From: Sternotherus odoratus
Taxonomy: Eukaryota > Chordata > Testudines > Kinosternidae
Length of the DNA stretch: 64,000 bases
Assembly (NCBI GenBank): GCA_032164245.1
Contig: JAVMKO010000003.1
Coordinates: 136,947,259-137,011,258, forward strand
Reading direction: 5' to 3'
Translations under genes and position numbers: made by a program
Shown: piece after piece, positions 23,075 through 34,429 of the stretch
How the letters are laid out: the number at the start of each line of letters is the position of its first letter
How positions within the stretch are numbered: position 1 is the stretch's first letter
The notes under the pieces: generated by a model
What the model was told of the DNA's origin: nothing
The model's database searches: none
What the model saw: the letters and a program-made list of their open reading frames with translations, nothing else

Positions 23075-24975
23075 CCTTGCTGCCTCCCTCAACCATTTCC
23101 TCCCTTGGCCTATCTCCAGCCCCTTTCCCTAGCCCCTCTTAAGGCTCTTCGCCCTTGCCTGGGCTCTGCAGAGGTCTTTGCAGCTCTTGTATAGACTCTC
23201 AGGGCTTTCCTGTAGCCAGACATGGCCCCACCACTTCATTTGCTCTTTCGAGTGCAGCCTGCAGTTTCCCTTTCAAGTGCAATTTGCACAGTTTTCTGTT
23301 ATGCTGTTATAAAGCCATAAGCAACAGAAGTCCCCAGTGATGTCAGATGCTTGCTTAAAGCTACATCACTCTATATTACCCAATTGTATTCATGTTTATG
23401 AACATATAATTAATGTACAGAATGCATGAGATAGTGTGAGTGACAGCCACTGGCAAAGCAAAGAAACAAATATTGCCTCCTATGGAACCATGGTATTATC
23501 TTGGTGAAGGTATAAATCTCGATACAGGCGGCCAAGTCAAGGGTACCAACAAGGAAATGTAACTGAGTGCTAAACTCAGGACCGGACCGGAAGCAATAGA
23601 GCCCTCCCACAAATCCGAAAGGACTCCGGGGATTCTTGTCACCTCGTGTTCACTCTCCGGGCAGCTGTAACCTGGCCAGCCCCAGCCACCTGTGAAATCG
23701 AAACCAACACCAGCGCCTGCACCCTGCCAGCATGAATGAGTTGTGTGTGTGTGAATATATTGCATAAATATGGGAAAGCAATAAATCAACCCTCAATACT
23801 GCTCAAATTCACCCTTTGTCTGTGGTTATTTCCTGGCTAGTTCGAGGAATGGGTAACAAGACCCAAGCTCCTGTCTGCCTTTCCCCAGGCTGTAGGGATG
23901 TCCATGTTTCTCTACTGGCCTTTTTCCAGAGCTCCTGTCTCAGGAAAGGATCCTAAAGTTTACTCTCTCCCAAGCCTCAAACTTCCAACCCTGACATCTT
24001 TTCTTTATTAGTCAACCAGCTCCCTCCCCAACTGGGCCTAACACTATTTCAGTCTGGCCAACCCCACAGGTGCAACCAGGAGCATTAACTGTTCTCTAGC
24101 TCCAATTAACCCCTTCATTACAGTGTGGGGTTCACACCCCATCATACCACATGTATAAAGCTATTCTACATAAACAGTAGTTCTGTCTGACATTTTGTTT
24201 TATTTTTGAATTTCAATTAAACCCTTTTTAAAAAGAATTTTCTGGTTTTCAATGAACTGTACTATGAAAAAGTTTTTATGAGTTTTTCTAACTAAGCATG
24301 TCCCTAAGATGTTTGGAAATCAAATACTGCAACACTGGAAAAGCTGAAAGAGAAATTCACAATGGACCTGAAGAGCTTCATTGTGCAAGCAGTGTTAAAC
24401 AGGTGCAATCAACTTAACATAAATAAAGTTACACTCTTCTCTGAAAATATGTTTAGCAGTACTGTTAAAGCAAATAGCTAAGATTACTATAATAAAGACA
24501 TGAATAAAAATTCCTCCATTTTCTCCCGATTTGTTGATTCTAAGCATTTGAAAACACTTTTTATAGCAGTATTGCCAACCTCCAGCATTCAAAAATCATG
24601 AATTAAATACCAAACAATCATGAGATTGGATTAAAAAAATCATGAGATTTTATAAAATTGTAAATTTGGAATTCTTCTGGTTTTGGAGCCTTAGGATTCA
24701 TGTTTTCTAGCTTTTCTTAACAACCATAAGAGCTGGAAACTTTTTTAAAAAATGAAAACTGGATTCTAATGTAAACACAGGACTCCTGGAGATGGGGATT
24801 TAAGAGAAACACCAAGCACCCAAAGATTTGTTATAAAATTGTGAGTTAGCGACAGTGGTAATTGTCTCTCTCTTTCTGCCTCTAAGGGTTTTCTATAGAG
24901 ATCACCACTATAGCGTACAAAAGTATCACAAATAGGTAAGATCTGACTAGCTAGATCCACAATGGGCTTCTTGCA
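23075..24975. other. Unresolved repeat-like stretch
   Basis: CT-rich segments at about 23080-23340 and 23860-24130 resemble antisense LTR sequence: on the minus strand the second contains GACTAATAAAGAAAAG, a possible polyadenylation signal. A plus-strand segment near 23570-23840 ends with GCAATAAATCAACCC, like an LTR 3' part. I cannot set boundaries or find target duplications. Confidence 0.3.
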
Positions 24976-24977
24976 GT

Positions 24978-25035
24978 CAGAGTTTAAGGCCAGAAGAGAT
25001 AGCCAGCTCATTTAGTCAGACTTCTTGGGTATCAG
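24978..25035 (-). repeat. CR1-like 3' terminal fragment
   Basis: AGAGTTTAAGGCCAGAAGAG followed by TCATTTAGTCAGACTTCTTG is the reverse complement of a common CR1 3' end. It is short and old. The following 25040-26029 shows nothing recognisable. Confidence 0.55.
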
Positions 25036-26145
25036 AGGTCACCACGACAACCCACCACCAACTCCTCTGGTCTTCTCCCTTCCCAGGTATTAAAGAATTC
25101 TGCTCAGGGGGTTAGCATCTCCTCTCCCCCCCTCTCTCAAGGAAAAATCACATTTTTTAAAGATAAATATGGTTAGTCAACTTCCTTATTATTTGTGTGG
25201 AGCGTTAACACAGGAGAATTTTTAAAAATAGGGAAGTGACTGTAAAATCATAAAAACTGGTACAGCTATAGAGGGGCAGGTGAGGTATGTGGAACCACAT
25301 TACTTTTTTTTTGGTTGGTCTTTTTTTAAATGGATAGAGTTCAAGTTATGTCCCTTTAAAATATGAAAGAAAGAGAGTACATGATGAAAATTAATTCATT
25401 TGTAAATCTTAGATTTGATCATCCAAGCTGCAATCAGTAACATAAGGAATTTTAAAAGATTTTTATCTAACATCTCTTTAAAATTAATCACATGCTTTTA
25501 ACCAAATTAAGTACAAATCACATAAAGGTCTATAAAAAGAGCTTAGTGCTCTGAATATGTAAATTTGCAACTATGTGTTCTGAAATACATTACACCAAAA
25601 TAAAAAATGCAAACATAGCAACACTCTACCAGATTTCAAGTTCAGCAAATGCATGCCCTTTAGTATTAGATGGGAAAGTTCATTTCTGTGAGCTGTATGC
25701 ACTGCTCCTACTTTCCCTCTGAAGGCAATAAAACCCTCAAGCAAAGCTCTTATGAGTCCAAGCACATAACTCCCCTGTTTCAAAAGCTTTTATTTAAGCA
25801 GAAGTTTTTAAACTTTTAACTGTTTATGAAAACTGACTATATAAATATTAGCATTGGCCCCTTCTTACTCAATTGAGCTGTTCATTGTGTGTATTCAGAG
25901 TCAGATTACTTATTTAATGCCAAAAAATGAGGTTTTACTCCTGTGAAGCCCTGAACAGCTCACTGAGAATGAAGTGGAACCTTCTGCTCCTAGGGCATCA
26001 TCAAAACAATTCTTTACAAAATTCCAATGAGTTACACCAGGGGTCTCCAAACTACGGCCCGCGGGCCGGATGCGGCCCGTGAGGCCCTCTCATCCGGCCC
26101 GTGGACATCTTTTTGTCTACGGCAGGGGTCGGGAACCAGCCACGG

Positions 26146-26415
26146 GGCCGGGACGCGCCGCGTGCTCCGCTGCCGCCGCCAGCCGCGGGGCCGGGACGCG
26201 CCGCGTGCTCCGCTGCCGCCGCCAGCCGCGGGGCCGGGACGCGCCGCGTGCTCCGCTGCCGCCGCCGGCCGGGACGCGCCGCGTGCTCCGCTGCCGCCGC
26301 CGGCCGGGACGCGCCGCGTGCTCCGCTGCCGCCGCCGGCCGGGACGCGCCGCGTGCTCCGCTGCCGCCGCCGGCCGGGACGCGCCGCGTGCTCCGCTGCC
26401 GCCGCCGGCCAGGGA
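26146..26415. repeat. GC-rich minisatellite, 43-bp then 35-bp units
   Basis: Units starting GGCCGGGACGCGCCGCGTGC begin at 26146, 26189 and 26232 (43-bp spacing, with an extra AGCCGCGG), then at 26267, 26302, 26337 and 26372 (35-bp spacing). A diverged copy begins at 26407. Copies are nearly identical, so expansion is recent. Confidence 0.92.
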
Positions 26416-26504
26416 CGGCTCAGAGCTGGGGCCGGGATGCGCCGCACCGCCACCCAGTTACAGGCGGCGAAACAAGGAGCCACCCACTGCCAGGCGGCGA
26501 AACG

Positions 26505-26890
26505 GTCTGTGGGGAGAGACCGGGTTGAGCGGGTCAGTTGGGGGGGGGGGGGGGGGAAGAGACCGGGTTGAGCGGGTCAGTTGGGGGGGGGGGGAGAAGA
26601 GACCAGGTTGAGCGGGTCAGTTGGGGGGGGGGGGGGAGAAGAGACCAGGTTGAGCGGGTCAGTTGGGGGGGGGGGTTGGAGGAAAGGAGGGAGAGACCTG
26701 GCTGGGTGGGTCAGTTGGGGGTTGGAGGAAAGGAGGTTTGGGGGGGAGAGACCTGGCTGGGTGGGTCAGTTGGGGGTTGGAGGAAAGGAGGTTTGGGGGG
26801 GAGAGACCTGGCTGGGTGGGTCAGTTGGGGGTTGGAGGAAAGGAGGTTTTTGGGGGAGAGACCTGGCTGGGTGGGTCAGTTGGGGGGTTG
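26505..26890. repeat. G-rich minisatellite with ~43-bp and ~64-bp units
   Basis: Early units are GAGACCGGGTTGAGCGGG plus TCAGTT and a long G run. Later units use GAGACCTGGCTGGGTGGG, TCAGTT and a GGAGGAAAGGAGG spacer. The G runs (up to about 15) could form G-quadruplexes on the plus strand. Confidence 0.9.
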
Positions 26891-27478
26891 ATGTGTAGTG
26901 TTCATGTGCAGTGTTCATGTGTAGTGAACAGGTGTTCATGTGCAGTGTTCATGTGTAGTGAACAGGTGTTCATGTGTAGTGTTCATGTGTAGTGAACAGG
27001 TGTTCATGTGTAGTGTTCATGTGTAGTGAACAGGTGTTCATGTGTAGTGTTCATGTGCAGTGTTCATGTGTAGTGAACAGGTGTTCATGTGTAGTGTTCA
27101 TGTGTAGTGTTCATGTGCAGTGTTCATGTGTAGTGAACAGGTGTTCATGTGCAGTGTTCATGTGTAGTGAACAGGTGTTCATGTGTAGTGTTCATGTGTA
27201 GTGTTCATGTGTAGTGAACAGGTGTTCATGTGTAGTGTTCATGTGCAGTGTTCATGTGTAGTGAACAGGTGTTCATGTGTAGTGTTCATGTGTAGTGTTC
27301 ATGTGCAGTGTTCATGTGTAGTGAACAGGTGTTCATGTGTAGTGTTCATGTGTAGTGTTCATGTGCAGTGTTCATGTGTAGTGAACAGGTGTTCATGTGT
27401 AGTGTTCATGTGTAGTGTTCATGTGTAGTGTTCATGTGTAGTGTTCATGTGTAGTGAACAGGTGTTCATGTGTAGTGT
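26891..27478. repeat. 15/21-bp minisatellite TGTTCATGTG(T/C)AGTG
   Basis: A 15-bp unit TGTTCATGTGTAGTG repeats for about 590 bp. An AACAGG insertion appears every two to four units and makes 21-bp units. A T/C variant marks a subset of units, which suggests higher-order amplification. Confidence 0.95.
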
Positions 27479-27688
27479 ATCAATGTGTTATTAAATAACT
27501 GAATAAAATAATATTAAATAAATAATTAAAAACAACATCCATGTTTTGATTCTTTTTTATTTGGACCTCGAGTGTGTTGTCGGCCCCCGAACTGCTATTT
27601 GATAGTTAATGCGGCCCTCGGGCTGAAAAGTTTGGAGACCCCTGAGTTACACTGTGGTAAATCCACTGAAGACAAGGGAATTGCATAG

Positions 27689-28600
27689 GTGTCACCAAGG
27701 ACACCATTTAAAAAGAATGGATTTGCAAAAGTGTATCCTCTCAGAGTGAACCCAGAGGGTTGTGTTAGATGCTTGTTCCTCCATATCCAGATCCCTCAGA
27801 TGCATAGTCCCACAGATCTCAATTCTCTTGCCTCTGTGAAGCCATTGGGAGAGCTAGAGAGACAGAAGGGGCCAAAGTGCCCGCATGATACAGACAATAC
27901 CCAGATCTACATCTCCTTTAGACTTCATGTAAACTGCTCCATCTCCCAGCACATACATGAAGAGCAGCTGAACCCTGATAAAATGGGGGTGCTGCTGAAG
28001 AGGAGGCAAGGTGTGCTTCCCAGACCTTGTCTCTTCTAAACCACCTTGCCTCAAACAGATATGTTCACTTGCAACACTGGGGTCCTTTTGACCTCCTCAG
28101 TGCTCCTGGATGCCCACACAGCCATGGTAGCAGAAACCAAAACATTTCTATCTGTAACTGGCCAGAAGATTTTGCCCTATCCTGTCAGACTTGGACATAG
28201 CCACAGTGATTTATGCATTTATAATCCTCTTGGACTTGATTTTCGCAACTTGTTAAACCTAGGAATAAATCCACAAACCTGGGAGGATTCCAGCAGGTGC
28301 AAAATGCAGCAATACATCTGCTTAGAAACACAGGTCACGATGAACTCATTACTGCACTAGCTCCCTATTGAATGTGGAGTCCAGGTCAACATTTGTCTTG
28401 ATATTCATAGCCCTTTATAGGATTGGCCTTACCTATCTGAAAAACTGTCCCTCCCTCTGCGACTAAAACTTCCCAAAACAGTTATGTTTCACTGGAACAA
28501 AAAAGTGTCACAGAAAAGGGAAGGTACCTGAGCACAGAGACGGAGCTTGCCCGGGAGCTGGACCTATGCTGTGGAATTCACTCTCATGAGAATCACTGCT
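27689..28600 (+). pseudogene. L2-like LINE reverse transcriptase relic
   Basis: Plus-strand frames show HDTDNTQIYISF (27880-27920), a decayed form of the catalytic YADDTQLYIS motif. Then come LNPDKMGVLL (the LN-P-K-TEVLL motif of L2-type RT), and in another frame QNAAIHLLRNTGHDELITA (about 28300-28356), the conserved block before the RT end. Frameshifts and stops separate the pieces. The catalytic aspartates are changed, so it is dead. Confidence 0.75.
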
Positions 28601-30060
28601 TTTAGAACTAAATGAAAAACCTCATTGCTTTGATTTAGCACCACTTCGATAACGTAGGCTTCACACACTAAATCCAAAGCAAGCTCTTTCCACTACTCTT
28701 CCTATTTTTCATTCTTCCATGGACGTTATAGTGCAGTTCCCTCAGACACTCTAGTGGGAAAATGTCCAATTTTAAACTCCATCCGGACAGCTACAAAGAA
28801 TGTAATTGCTTGGATGCTGCTTAGTGTGACACACATGCAAGCCAAAGGGCATATCCATCTCCACTGCATGTCCATAAAGTCCATTATAATTTCAAAGGAA
28901 ATTCAGAAGCACAAAGGAATACTACCGTATGCTACCCACAGCACAGTGGGCAGAAGAGCCTGAAGATGAAGACAACAACACCCAAAATAAGCTCATTATG
29001 GTGCATGAAACAGCTGTGCCTCTGAGAGAGGAGCATGTTGAATGCAATACGCACAGTAGGAATTACAATTCTACTCTCATTTAACAACAAGGGGAGGTGA
29101 TGGGTAGCAGTGCAAGGTGACTTGCTGGGTGAAAGAAAAACGGAATGTTCAGACGTCACAGATTCCTTTGCAGGGGGATGATGATAATATTTGCACTTCT
29201 TCAGCACTTTGCATTCAAGGGTCTCAAAGCACTTTGCTAGCTAAGACTCAGTGTCAATCTTCGGGAAAACAGGTCATATGCAGTAACAAGGACTTGGAGA
29301 AACCTAACTGGTCATTGAAATTCACCTCAGAAGAAAATAAGGGTATGTCCTGTGGGAGATATACAAATATGAGAGAGCATGGGGGCCAAGTGGAAGAGCT
29401 GTTTACATACTGGAGGAAACATTCTGAACATCAACAGATGCCACCTAAATATGAAATATTGGATACAACCTCAACGTTGTGTGAAACTTTAAAGAGTGAG
29501 TATATGATAAATTGTTCCCAAGCTAAAGTATTCAAAAGCAAATACTTTTCATAGTAAGGTCATTCCTGCCTCACCCATCTCTGTTCACTTCCTTAGAACA
29601 TATAGGCCCCCTCTCAGTACAGTGGACAATATAGAATACTGCACAGGCACAGCAATTTCTAGGTAAACTAGCATATTTCATGCCAAAGCACCTTACAAAC
29701 TATGCAGCATATAAAGGAATCACTTCTCACAACAATGAAATGCAACCACCTCTGGAGCTGGTATAACACAGCAGCTACATAATAATGCAATGCAAGACTA
29801 CCCAATTGTTGAGGATAGGAATTGAAAATATCACATTCAGTTGAGAATGCAGCTGAAATTTAATTGGGCGGAATATAATAATATAAATGTGACCAATCCC
29901 AAGATCAACAGTCCTGCTTTTATTAAAGCAATATCTTTAAAACAGTCAGGACTACAGTTTCATCTCTCATCTGAGAGAAAGCATTAGCACAGTTTTCTTT
30001 AAGACTGTGTTGAAGCACTTGTTCTTTACTGACTTAGAGGGCTACTGATATTCATTTGTA
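28601..30060. other. Non-coding stretch with SINE-like scrap
   Basis: A block at about 29190-29240 (TTCAGCACTTTGCATTC, TCAAAGCACTTTGC) resembles the end of an ancient SINE. Nothing else is recognised. Confidence 0.4.
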
Positions 30061-30061
30061 T

Positions 30062-30466
30062 CAGCAGCAGCATCATCCAGTATCTCCCATCCAAATACTA
30101 ACCAGGTCCAACACTGTTTAGCTTGAGAGCAGGGCCGGCGACAGGGGGGTACTACGGGTACAGCTATACCGGGCCCCCCGACTTTAGGGGGGCCCCGGTA
30201 CACCGCTGTACCCGTTGTGTCCCCCCTTGTCGCCGGACCTGGAGAGCGGGGAAGGGGCGGGGAGGCGGCGTGGCTCTCCCCCGGACACGCGAGCCTGGCC
30301 CCGGCTGTAGCAGAGAGCCCGGCCGGCAGCAGCAGCGCTGTCCGGAGGGGGGAGGGGGAGCGCCGCCTGGGCTGGGCGGGGGGGCCCGTCTGGGCTGGGG
30401 GGGCTCCCAAACTATCAAAGTAGGGGGCCCCCAAATTTCTGTCACCAGCCCTGCTTGAGAGATCTA
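30062..30466 (-). pseudogene. 5S rRNA-derived sequence (SINE head or pseudogene), interrupted
   Basis: Read on the minus strand, GATCTCTCAAGCTAAACAG, TTGGACCTGGTTAGTATTTG and GATGGGAGA follow the internal-control and 3' part of 5S rRNA. The match covers roughly 80-90 nt with scattered changes. The copy is split by the MITE at 30130-30453 at the bases CTTGAGAG. A simple (AAAT)n tract adjoins at 30466-30490. It may be the head of a 5S-derived SINE or a lone pseudogene. Confidence 0.75.
30130..30453. mobile_element. hAT-type MITE inserted in 5S-derived sequence
   Basis: It begins CAGGGCCGGCGACAGG and ends CTGTCACCAGCCCTG, with a perfect 8-bp duplication CTTGAGAG at 30122-30129 and 30454-30461. 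GC-rich and non-coding: the open frames on both strands arise from low complexity. Confidence 0.9.
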
Positions 30467-30769
30467 AATAAATAAAATAAATAAATAAATCAATCACAGC
30501 CTTGCATGGCTTCAAAAAGATTTTAAAATATTTTGGCAGCTTTAACATATTTCCCTTACTTCTGTGTGTGTTTCAGTTAGAACCATAACACCAGTTAAAC
30601 ATTTGTTGCATGCAGAGCAATGTATTCCATGCATGCATATCGCTTTTCTCAAACAGCATTTTCCAAAATGCTATGAACATCATCATAGGCTGTAAGCTCA
30701 TTTTCCTCCAACTCATCTTGCTGAAGACTTCTTATTTTGCAGATTATTACCATGTTACATTCAACATGG

Positions 30770-31113
30770 TCAATTCGACAACTTTTGTTTAGTAATGATT
30801 TAAAAAGCAGCCACACATTTTTGAGTATTTGTGTCCAACTACAAAAGCAGTTTCTCCTCTCTTGGTGTTCACACCTCCAGATCAGCTGCTGGAAGTGGGC
30901 CTCATCCTCCCTGATCGAATTTATCTTGTTATCTCTAGCCTGATTCTTGCCTGCATATTTATACCTGCCTCTGGAGATTTCCATGATGTTCATCTGACGA
31001 AGTGGGTCTTCACCCACAAAAGCTTATGCTACAAAAACATCTGTTAGTCTATAAGGTGCTACAAGACTCTGTCGCTTTTGCAGATCCAGACTAACACAGC
31101 TACCACTCTGATA
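30770..31113 (+). mobile_element. Penelope-like element, 3' end
   Basis: The run CTCTTGGTGTTCACACCTCC, then CCTGATCGAATT, then a hammerhead-like core at 30994-31030, then TTAGTCTATAAGGTGC and CAGACTAACACAGCT, matches the 3' region of this family. It is a different subfamily from the copies at 10092 and 39660. No coding part. Confidence 0.75.
30994..31030 (+). ncRNA. Hammerhead-ribozyme-like motif (nearly complete)
   Basis: CTGACGA (the core allows CUGANGA) is followed by a perfect GTGGGT-CTTC-ACCCAC hairpin, AAAA in place of GAAA, GC-TTAT-GC and then UA at the cleavage position. One core base (G to A) is lost, so activity is doubtful. Confidence 0.5.
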
Positions 31114-31989
31114 TTGTGTCCTTATAGCATTTTGCCTTTTTGATATATAGAGTGACTCTTTTCATATACTGAATCATACTGTGGTGCTGATAAACTTCAA
31201 CTTTGCAAAATAGGTTGTGAAACTGGAGTGACTATTCACTGTTATTTGATGCTAAAATAAAGACTGGAACTGAATAAAACAATCTCTGACAGCCCAAACC
31301 CACTCCCATTGAAGCCAATGAGATTTTTTGACAGTGTCTTGTGAATCAGAGTTTGAAGCTCTAATGTTTTTAGTTGATCCAAAAAGTCTCCTAAAGTCTA
31401 CTTCAAAATACAGATTCTATACGTAGAAGGGGGCCTGTATGTAAATCAGCAAGATTGTGGCAAGTCAGAGTAGGGGATGCAGTTGATAGCTTTTTTAAAA
31501 AAACTGAAAAATAAGTATCTAATAAAAAAATATCTAAGATTTTATTTACATTCTCAAAACAAGTGTATGAGACAGTTAAAATTGATCCAGAAAGAGCTCA
31601 GTGAAAAAGTCTGAAAACACAGTTAAGAGTTTAAATGGTCCATAAAAAAAACCTTTGAGTGGTATAATTAAAAAGAAAAGAAAAATTATTTGAACATGAC
31701 AGAAGCAAAATCCCAACGCATATTTCCTTTTTATTCTAAACTGACTTTAGCCTTCTTCCATGCCAACAAATCCTTCTACAACACAAAGCAACTCCTCAAA
31801 CCCACAGAAATATCTCTTCCTAAAATTTGTGAACAGAGCTTGGGAAAGTTGCTAGATTCACTGAGACTGATGTCCTCTACAACAGCACCCACTGAGCACA
31901 GGGACTACAGGTTTCCACAGTGCATTCTTCTGCACACACCGATTTTTTAAATATTATTTGAAGAGCAAGGCAAGTTCTACTGAGTTAAG

Positions 31990-32110
31990 AACTTCTCAAT
32001 TCTAATCCTGGCTTTGCTGCTTATTCCCTTTGCAGCCTAGCAAATCACTTCACCTCTCCATATCTGTTTTAGGCACTCCTCACTGTAGTATCTCAACTTT
32101 ATATTTAATG
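31990..32110 (+). repeat. MIR-like SINE fragment
   Basis: TCCTGGCTTTGCTGCTTATT, then AATCACTTCACCTCTCCATATCTG, follows the MIR order (CTGCCACTTA... AAGTTACTTAACCTCTC). A second forward piece resumes at about 32752-32850 (CTGCAAAATGGGGCTGCTAAT), so one SINE may have been split. The stretch 31115-31990 holds nothing recognised. Confidence 0.5.
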
Positions 32111-32132
32111 TATTTATCCCCAAAATACCTTG

Positions 32133-32610
32133 TGTCACAAGGTCCGCACGGGTTTCTCTCTTTCTCCCCTCTGCCCTGTGCTCTGGCTGGTAAACATGAG
32201 TCCTCACTCTTTCCTCTGGTGTTTCACCCTACTGCCTTTTATTTGCACTGGAGACACTGTACTGCACTGTACCCCATTGGTCTCTTTATCCCCTAACAGT
32301 TACCCTCCTCCTACCTTGTTCAAGGGTCTCCAGGCCCCTGAAGCGCCCTTCCTGTGGTGAGGAGACAGAGCTGCAGCCTCCTGTCCCCTTCCTGGCTCGC
32401 TTCCCAACTGAGTTCAGCTCAGGGCTTTTCTAGCCCTCTCAGTCTTCAGCCCCAGCTGTGACCACTTAGCCCAGCCTCCTGCTGTGAGCCAGCCCTCCTT
32501 AGGGCCCATAGTCGGGCTCCCTGCTGACTGCTTCCAGCCCTCCTGCCAGAAAGCAAGGCTTAGCCAGCAGGGGTAGGGCATTCAAGGGGTTTTACCACTC
32601 CCCTGCCACA
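32133..32610 (-). repeat. Solo LTR
   Basis: It is bounded by TGTCACAAGGTCC (left) and CCCCTGCCACA (right), flanked by CCTTG and CCCTG (4 of 5). The minus-strand start TGTGGCAGGGG matches the other members of this group. The minus-strand polyadenylation signal AATAAA lies within CAAATAAAAGGC near 32240-32250. Confidence 0.8.
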
Positions 32611-32619
32611 CCCTGTGAA

Positions 32620-32735
32620 GGAGGAAAGTACTACTCTTCACATTTAGCAGAATGAGAAACTAAGTGACTTACCCAAGGTCACATAGGATGCTTGTGGCAG
32701 AGCACGAGCTAGCACTCTAATCACTGGGTATTCCT
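32620..32735 (-). repeat. MIR-like SINE fragment
   Basis: GAGAAACTAAGTGACTTACCCAAGGTCAC followed by GTGGCAGAGC is the reverse complement of the conserved MIR central region. The following 32860-33686 shows nothing recognised. Confidence 0.6.
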
Positions 32736-33694
32736 TCCTCTCTTCTAAAGCTGCAAAATGGGGCTGCTAATGCTGAACCACTTCCCAGGAGTTTTGTTAG
32801 GATTAATTAACATTTATGCATTAATGCTAAAAATTATTACATTAAACATAAGTAGATTGTTCAAAATGTAGCATTGAAGGATATAGGCAAATACATCCCG
32901 TTACAAAGGTGACTTCTACACTGATGTTAAGTAACTATGTCATAACATGTCAGTGGTACCATAACTGATGTTATAAAGTGGGATTCCCAAGGAACCAGGT
33001 GCCCACTTCCTATTCAAACTCAATAGGAGTTGGGTTCCTAAATTCTTTAGACTCCTTCAAAAATCCCTACTACAATCACAGGTCATGGAGGTCAACAACT
33101 GGGATAAAATGGTGCTGAGGAAAGAAGTTTAGAATTTTTTTTTAACAGCAAGATGCTCTTAAACCAGAACCTTTCTCAACTGTATCCTCTTTCATTTTCC
33201 CTTCTCAGAGCTAGCAGGCTAAGAAATGACAGAAGAAATTATATCTTCCAGGATTTAAAAGAAATAAAGACACTAAAGTGAAATGTCTGACCTGGAAAAC
33301 CTCAAGAAATAAAAAATACAGGAGATTTTTGAAGACAGATCAATGGCAAACTCTGAAGATTTACCAGTAACACTAAAGATAACTGAAGAATCACATGGTC
33401 AGGTTCATATCAGAAACTGCTGTTTAGCTTTGAGATTGCTGGAATTATTAGTCAGCCATCTATGAAAATGTTTTATTTGTTTAATGATCAGTTTCCATTT
33501 CTTTGAGCTCAAGGATGCAAGATTTCACGTGACACTAATATTCTACAGTTATTGAAGTGATGGGACTACATACAAATGCAGAAAAGCAAAAATGGTTAAC
33601 TACTAACAAAATAAAGAGGCAATTTTTTCTTATTTAAATCACTCATTTTTGTTTCAATATAAACTTCAATATTGCAAGGCAGCACTGTCTAGAT

Positions 33695-33951
33695 CAGGGT
33701 TTCTCAAACTGGGGGTTGCGACCCCCCCCCCCCCGGGGAGTCACCGAGCACTCCCCAGAGGGTCGCGAGCTCCTGCCGCCGCAATTCGCGGCGGGGACTG
33801 GGGGCCGCGGCACAGCCAGGAGCCCGCCCGCTGCGGGGACTGGGGGCCGCGGCACAGCCGGGAGCCCACCTGCTGCGGGGACTGGAGGGGTCGCGCCTGG
33901 CCGACAGACCAGGAAAAGGGGTCGCGGTCTCAAGAAGTCTGAGAACCGCTG
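33695..33951. mobile_element. hAT-type MITE
   Basis: The ends are CAGGGTTTCTCAAACT and AGTCTGAGAACCGCTG, with a perfect 8-bp duplication GTCTAGAT (33687-33694 and 33952-33959). A C14 run and a short duplication (GCTGCGGGGACTGGGGGCCG) lie inside. Non-coding. Confidence 0.92.
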
Positions 33952-34429
33952 GTCTAGATGGAGGGATTTAGTGCACTGCACCTTTTAATTACAATAGAGA
34001 TAAAGACTTCTCATTTGACAAAAGGCCTTTAAAATTTCTCTTATTAGAATTATTTCAAGTCTGTTTTCAGGATTTTCCCAGGTCACTTAGGGAATACTAA
34101 GTCCACATTTTTTAAAACCAAAGAACATTGATTTCCTTATGGAATTACACATGTAACAAATCTCTTCAGTTAAACCTCAACAACGGATTTAAAACTAAAA
34201 ATCCCATTAAATGCCAAATTCAAGCTTCCCCCTTCCTAACAATTGGCTGTTAGAATCTGGTAGCTTTGCATTTTACCTTCTGGGAAAATACTGAGTCCAA
34301 GTTCTCCCTACTACCTCCCATCAGTATATGAGTAATTCCCAGTTTCTTCAAAAGGAGATATTTAAATCTGGAGGGGTTAGTGGTATATATAATGGACCTC
34401 TACTACTATTGACTCCTTGATGCCCCCTG

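Larger units (their letters stand above)
26038..27644. mobile_element. hAT-type non-autonomous element swollen by tandem arrays
   Basis: Terminal inverted repeats are CAGGGGTCTCCAAAC at the left and GTTTGGAGACCCCTG at the right. They are exactly flanked by AGTTACAC on both sides (26030-26037 and 27645-27652), a perfect 8-bp duplication. The subterminal parts carry CGGCCCGCGGGCC and GCGGCCCTCGGGC blocks. About 1.3 kb of the interior is three tandem arrays. There is no transposase, and the long open frames across it are low-complexity artefacts. Confidence 0.93.

Noticed and set aside
26027..27428. Several overlapping open frames of 70-190 codons in all plus frames
   Set aside because: They arise from the tandem arrays: unit lengths and lack of stops keep several frames open at once, and products are simple repeats. 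No coding signal.
26891..27478. Regularly spaced repeats resembling a CRISPR array
   Set aside because: Units are contiguous 15/21-bp minisatellite copies without unique spacers, in a vertebrate genome.
30123..30458. GC-rich open frames on both strands
   Set aside because: They lie inside the hAT MITE with an 8-bp duplication and are compositional artefacts.
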